DNA of 8,362 nucleotides from an uncultured Paraburkholderia sp. GTDB taxonomy: Bacteria > Pseudomonadota > Gammaproteobacteria > Burkholderiales > Burkholderiaceae. The stretch is taken from NCBI GenBank assembly GCA_937917025.1, contig CALFSF010000027.1, positions 1 to 8,362 on the forward strand. The letters are read 5' to 3'. The stretch's first letter is position 1. Each line of letters starts with the position of its first letter. A model generated the notes under the pieces. That model worked only from the letters and a program-made list of their open reading frames with translations. It ran no database searches and was not told the origin of the DNA. Made by a program: the position numbers and the translations under genes. Below, in pieces: positions 5,791 to 8,362 of the stretch.

Positions 5791-8034
5791 GTGAGCGACG
5801 TTTTTGTGCGCGTTGCGCTCGATCATCCCCTGCCGACGCTCTTCGATTACCGGTGCGACATCGAGCCGCCGCCGGTGCCCGGCATGCTCGTGAGCGTGCC
5901 GTTTGGCAAGCGCGATACGGTTGGTCTCGTGTGCGAAGTGAGCGATCGCAGCGACGTGCCCGCTGACCGGTTGCGCGCGGTGAACGCGGCATGCACGGCG
6001 TGCCCGCCGCTATCCGCCGCGTGGCTCAAGCTGGCGGCGTTCGCGGCCGACTACTACCAGCGTGGAATCGGCGAAGTCGCGTTGCCGGGGCTGCCTCAGG
6101 CGCTGCGCGACGCGACGCGCTGGGTGCGGCTGCTCGCGCCGGAAGAGCGCTATCGTCTGATGCCGGCGGGTCGGGAAGCGCTGCCCGACGCGTTGCCGGC
6201 GCGCGCCAGCGCGCTGCGCCGTCTTGCCGGGGTGCTGGCCGAAGCCGGCTCGCTGTCCGCCGCCGATGCGCGTGCGCTGCATCCGAAGGCCGTTGCAACA
6301 CTCGACGCCTGGCTGGCGGAAGGCTGGGTCGAGCGCGACGTGATCGAAGCCGCCGATGTGCGCGCCGCGCCACCCGCCGACGCGCCGCCCGCCACGCTGC
6401 CGACGCTTACCGACGAACAGACCGCCGCCGTCGAAGCCATCCGCGACGCTAACGGCTTCGCGCCGTTCCTGCTGCACGGCGTAACCGGCAGCGGCAAGAC
6501 CGAGGTTTATCTGCGGGCGCTGGCCGGCCTGCTCGCCGCCGATCCGCACGCGCAGGCACTCGTTCTCGTTCCCGAAATCAATCTCACGCCGCAGTTCGAA
6601 GCGGCGTTCCGCGCGCGCTTCGCGGCGCTCGATGCCGGCGCGATCGTCACGCTGCATAGCGGGCTTGCCGAAGGCGAGCGGGCGCGTCACTGGTTCGCGG
6701 CCCACACGGGACGCGCGCGGATCGTGCTCGGCACCCGGCTCGCCGTGCTGGCTTCGCTGCCGAAGCTGGCGATCATCGTCGTCGATGAAGAGCACGATCC
6801 CGCCTACAAGCAGCAGGAAGGGTTGCGCTACTCGGCGCGCGATCTCGCGATTTATCGCGCGAAGCAGCTCGGCATTCCGGTCGTGCTCGGCTCCGCGACG
6901 CCTTCGCTCGAAAGCTGGTGGCAGGCCGATCAGGGGCGCTACACGCGGCTCACGCTGTCGCGCCGCGCCGTGGCCGACGCCGTGCTGCCCGCCATCAAAC
7001 TCATCGATCTCGAGGAAGAACACCGGCGCGGACGCGCTTCGATCGACGGCCTGTCGGGCCCGCTGATCGCGGCGCTGAAATCGCGCCTGGAACGCGGCGA
7101 GCAAAGCCTCGTGTTTCTCAACCGGCGTGGCTACGCGCCGGTGCTTTCGTGCGACGCGTGCGGCTGGGTCGCCGGCTGCCCGCGATGCAGCGCGTACGTC
7201 GTGCTGCACAAGCCGGAGCGCGCGATGCGCTGCCACCACTGCGGCTGGGAGTCGCGCATTCCGCGCGCGTGTCCGGACTGCGGCAACGTCGATATCGCGC
7301 CGCTGGGGCGCGGCACGCAGCGCGTCGAGGAAACGCTCGCGCAGGTCGTGCCCGGTGCGCGCGTGCTGCGCATCGACGCTGACAGCACGCGCCGCAAGGG
7401 CAGCGCGCAGGCGCTCTTTTCGGACGTACACGCAGGCGAAGTCGACATCCTCGTCGGCACGCAGATGATCGCGAAGGGGCACGACTTCCAGCGCGTCTCG
7501 CTGGTGGGCGTCGTGAACGCCGACACCGCGCTCTTTTCCCACGACTTTCGCGCGAGCGAGCGGCTTTTCGCGCAGCTGATGCAGGTGAGCGGCCGCGCCG
7601 GCCGCGCCGGCCTGCCGGGCGAAGTGCTCGTGCAGACGCGCTATCCGCGCCACGCGCTGTATCACGCGCTCGCGCGCCACGATTACGTCGGCTTCGCGAA
7701 GTCGCAGCTGGGCGAGCGCCGCGACGCCCATCTGCCGCCGTTCGTCTACCAGGCGCTGCTGCGCGCCGAGGGCCGCACGCTCGAAGCGGCACTCGCGTTT
7801 TTGCAGCAGGCCGCCGCGCAGCTATCGACGATTCCGGCGGCCGAACGCGTGAGCGTCTACGACGCGGTGCCGCTGACCATCGTCAAGGTGATGCACGTGC
7901 ATCGCGCGCAGTTGCTAATCGAGAGCGCGTCGCGCGGCGCGCTCCAGGCGACGCTGCATGCGTGGCAGCCGATGCTGCGCACGCTCAAGGGCGTGTTGCG
8001 CTGGAACCTCGAAGTCGATCCACTCGACATCTGA
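5791..8034 (+). CDS. priA: Primosomal protein N', replication restart helicase PriA
   Basis: The 747-residue protein is the superfamily 2 DNA helicase that recognises stalled or collapsed forks and starts reloading of DnaB. The N-terminal DNA-binding region begins VFVRVALDHPLPTLFDY. The helicase core has Walker A TGSGKT (residues 232-237), Walker B DEEH (332-335), motif III GSATPS (367-372), GTQMIAKGHDF (556-566) and motif VI QVSGRAGRA (598-606). Eight cysteines (C454, C457, C463, C466, C481, C484, C494, C497) bind two zinc ions; their spacing 3-6-3-15-3-10-3 equals that recalled for Escherichia coli PriA. All catalytic and zinc residues are present. The frame is open to a TTG at 5773, but GTG at 5791 gives the family-like N-terminus MSDVFVRVALDHPL and has AGGA 10 bases upstream. 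Two DnaA boxes lie in the upstream gap. Confidence 0.96.
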   Translation: MSDVFVRVALDHPLPTLFDYRCDIEPPPVPGMLVSVPFGKRDTVGLVCEVSDRSDVPADRLRAVNAACTACPPLSAAWLKLAAFAADYYQRGIGEVALPGLPQALRDATRWVRLLAPEERYRLMPAGREALPDALPARASALRRLAGVLAEAGSLSAADARALHPKAVATLDAWLAEGWVERDVIEAADVRAAPPADAPPATLPTLTDEQTAAVEAIRDANGFAPFLLHGVTGSGKTEVYLRALAGLLAADPHAQALVLVPEINLTPQFEAAFRARFAALDAGAIVTLHSGLAEGERARHWFAAHTGRARIVLGTRLAVLASLPKLAIIVVDEEHDPAYKQQEGLRYSARDLAIYRAKQLGIPVVLGSATPSLESWWQADQGRYTRLTLSRRAVADAVLPAIKLIDLEEEHRRGRASIDGLSGPLIAALKSRLERGEQSLVFLNRRGYAPVLSCDACGWVAGCPRCSAYVVLHKPERAMRCHHCGWESRIPRACPDCGNVDIAPLGRGTQRVEETLAQVVPGARVLRIDADSTRRKGSAQALFSDVHAGEVDILVGTQMIAKGHDFQRVSLVGVVNADTALFSHDFRASERLFAQLMQVSGRAGRAGLPGEVLVQTRYPRHALYHALARHDYVGFAKSQLGERRDAHLPPFVYQALLRAEGRTLEAALAFLQQAAAQLSTIPAAERVSVYDAVPLTIVKVMHVHRAQLLIESASRGALQATLHAWQPMLRTLKGVLRWNLEVDPLDI

Positions 8035-8096
8035 CGCGGCTCGCGCGGCCGGCCGGTCCAGCGTTCCATCGGCAAATCCCCTGCGGTCATATCGAT

Positions 8097-8119
8097 AGAG
8101 CGAAAGGTCGTTTCGCTTT
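8097..8119 (+). repeat. 9-bp hairpin after priA
   Basis: AGAGCGAAA (8097-8105) pairs with TTTCGCTTT (8111-8119), with one G-T wobble, around a 5-base loop. It lies 62 bases after the priA stop. The T-richness comes from the stem itself and no T-run follows, so as a terminator it would be weak. It overlaps the -35 of the promoter candidate at 8112-8140, so it may instead be an operator-like repeat. Confidence 0.4.
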
Positions 8120-8140
8120 CGGATGTCGCTCAACTATATT
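8112..8140 (+). promoter_or_regulatory. Promoter candidate for the gene starting at 8223
   Basis: TTCGCT (8112-8117, 3 of 6) and TATATT (8135-8140, 5 of 6) are separated by 17 bases. A start near 8147 would leave a leader of about 75 bases. The -10 is good and the -35 weak. It would make the downstream gene independent of priA. Confidence 0.4.
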
Positions 8141-8222
8141 TCGCCCGATCGGCGCAATTTTCACAACAATCCGAATCCGACCAACCCTTGCGCCGACGCA
8201 CCTCTACTTCCGGGGCTTTGCG

Positions 8223-8362
8223 ATGAGCGATACAAACCACAGCCTGCCGGCGGGCGCGCAGCCCGCAGCCGCGGACCGCACCGGGCGCACGACGCGTGGC
8301 GGCGGCGGTCTCTTTTCAACCGACGACTGGTGTGCCGTCTGGATCCGCCTCTTCGTTATCGT
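8223..8362 (+). CDS. Probable membrane protein, N-terminal part (partial); possibly YeiH-type putative sulfate exporter
   Basis: The window ends after 46 codons of an open frame beginning ATG at 8223. The first 31 residues or so are hydrophilic and low-complexity (Ala, Pro, Gly, Thr, Arg). Then comes LFSTDDWCAVWIRLFVI, where a hydrophobic segment begins just as the window stops. A short disordered lead followed by T-(E/D)-D-W-x-A-V-W-hydrophobic is what I recall from the YeiH/PF03601 putative sulfate exporter family in Burkholderiaceae. That family call is from memory and from a very short match. The ribosome binding site is weak (GGGG about 8 bases upstream). Another membrane protein remains possible. 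Confidence 0.5.
   Translation, partial: MSDTNHSLPAGAQPAAADRTGRTTRGGGGLFSTDDWCAVWIRLFVI

Noticed and set aside
6010..7731. 573-codon minus-strand open frame across priA
   Set aside because: Antisense to the intact PriA frame, with biased shadow composition and no domain. The plus-strand protein explains the region fully.
1..8362. Mobile elements, CRISPR, tRNA, rRNA
   Set aside because: No transposase, terminal repeats with target duplication, regularly spaced repeats or cloverleaf-like sequence was seen on either strand.

Overview
The window looks like a chromosomal housekeeping segment of a Burkholderiaceae betaproteobacterium, most likely Paraburkholderia, Caballeronia or Burkholderia. This rests on the high G+C content, the codon use, the near-family wording of the AtpC, HemE and PriA proteins, and the order atpD-atpC / acyl-CoA ligase / periplasmic binding-fold protein / hemE / priA. 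I recall that order from this group but could not check it. I see no insertion sequence, phage gene, CRISPR array, tRNA or rRNA.

Layout. The last codons of atpD (1-55) and all of atpC (146-571) close the F1Fo ATP synthase operon, which ends at a strong intrinsic terminator (597-627). A separate promoter candidate (637-664) precedes a 576-residue ACSF2-like acyl-CoA ligase (814-2544). The next 630 bases hold no convincing protein gene. They do hold several hairpins, an intrinsic terminator that works on the minus strand (2677-2702), and about 225 bases of strongly self-complementary minus-strand sequence ending at it. I interpret this as a small RNA gene whose folded ends resemble 6S RNA. Next comes a minus-strand secreted protein (3177-3995) that matches cyclohexadienyl dehydratase (PheC) rather than a transport binding protein. 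It is divergent from hemE (4244-5341, uroporphyrinogen decarboxylase). A 449-base non-coding stretch with two DnaA-box sequences, a palindrome and a leader hairpin separates hemE from priA (5791-8034, replication restart helicase). After a 188-base gap with a hairpin and a promoter candidate, the window ends in the first 46 codons of a probable membrane protein (8223 onward), possibly of the YeiH family.

The genes do not form one pathway. They are adjacent single transcription units for energy conservation (atpD/atpC), acyl activation, periplasmic aromatic amino-acid synthesis (pheC), tetrapyrrole synthesis (hemE) and replication restart (priA). The least explained parts are the intergenic regions 2545-3176 and 5342-5790.
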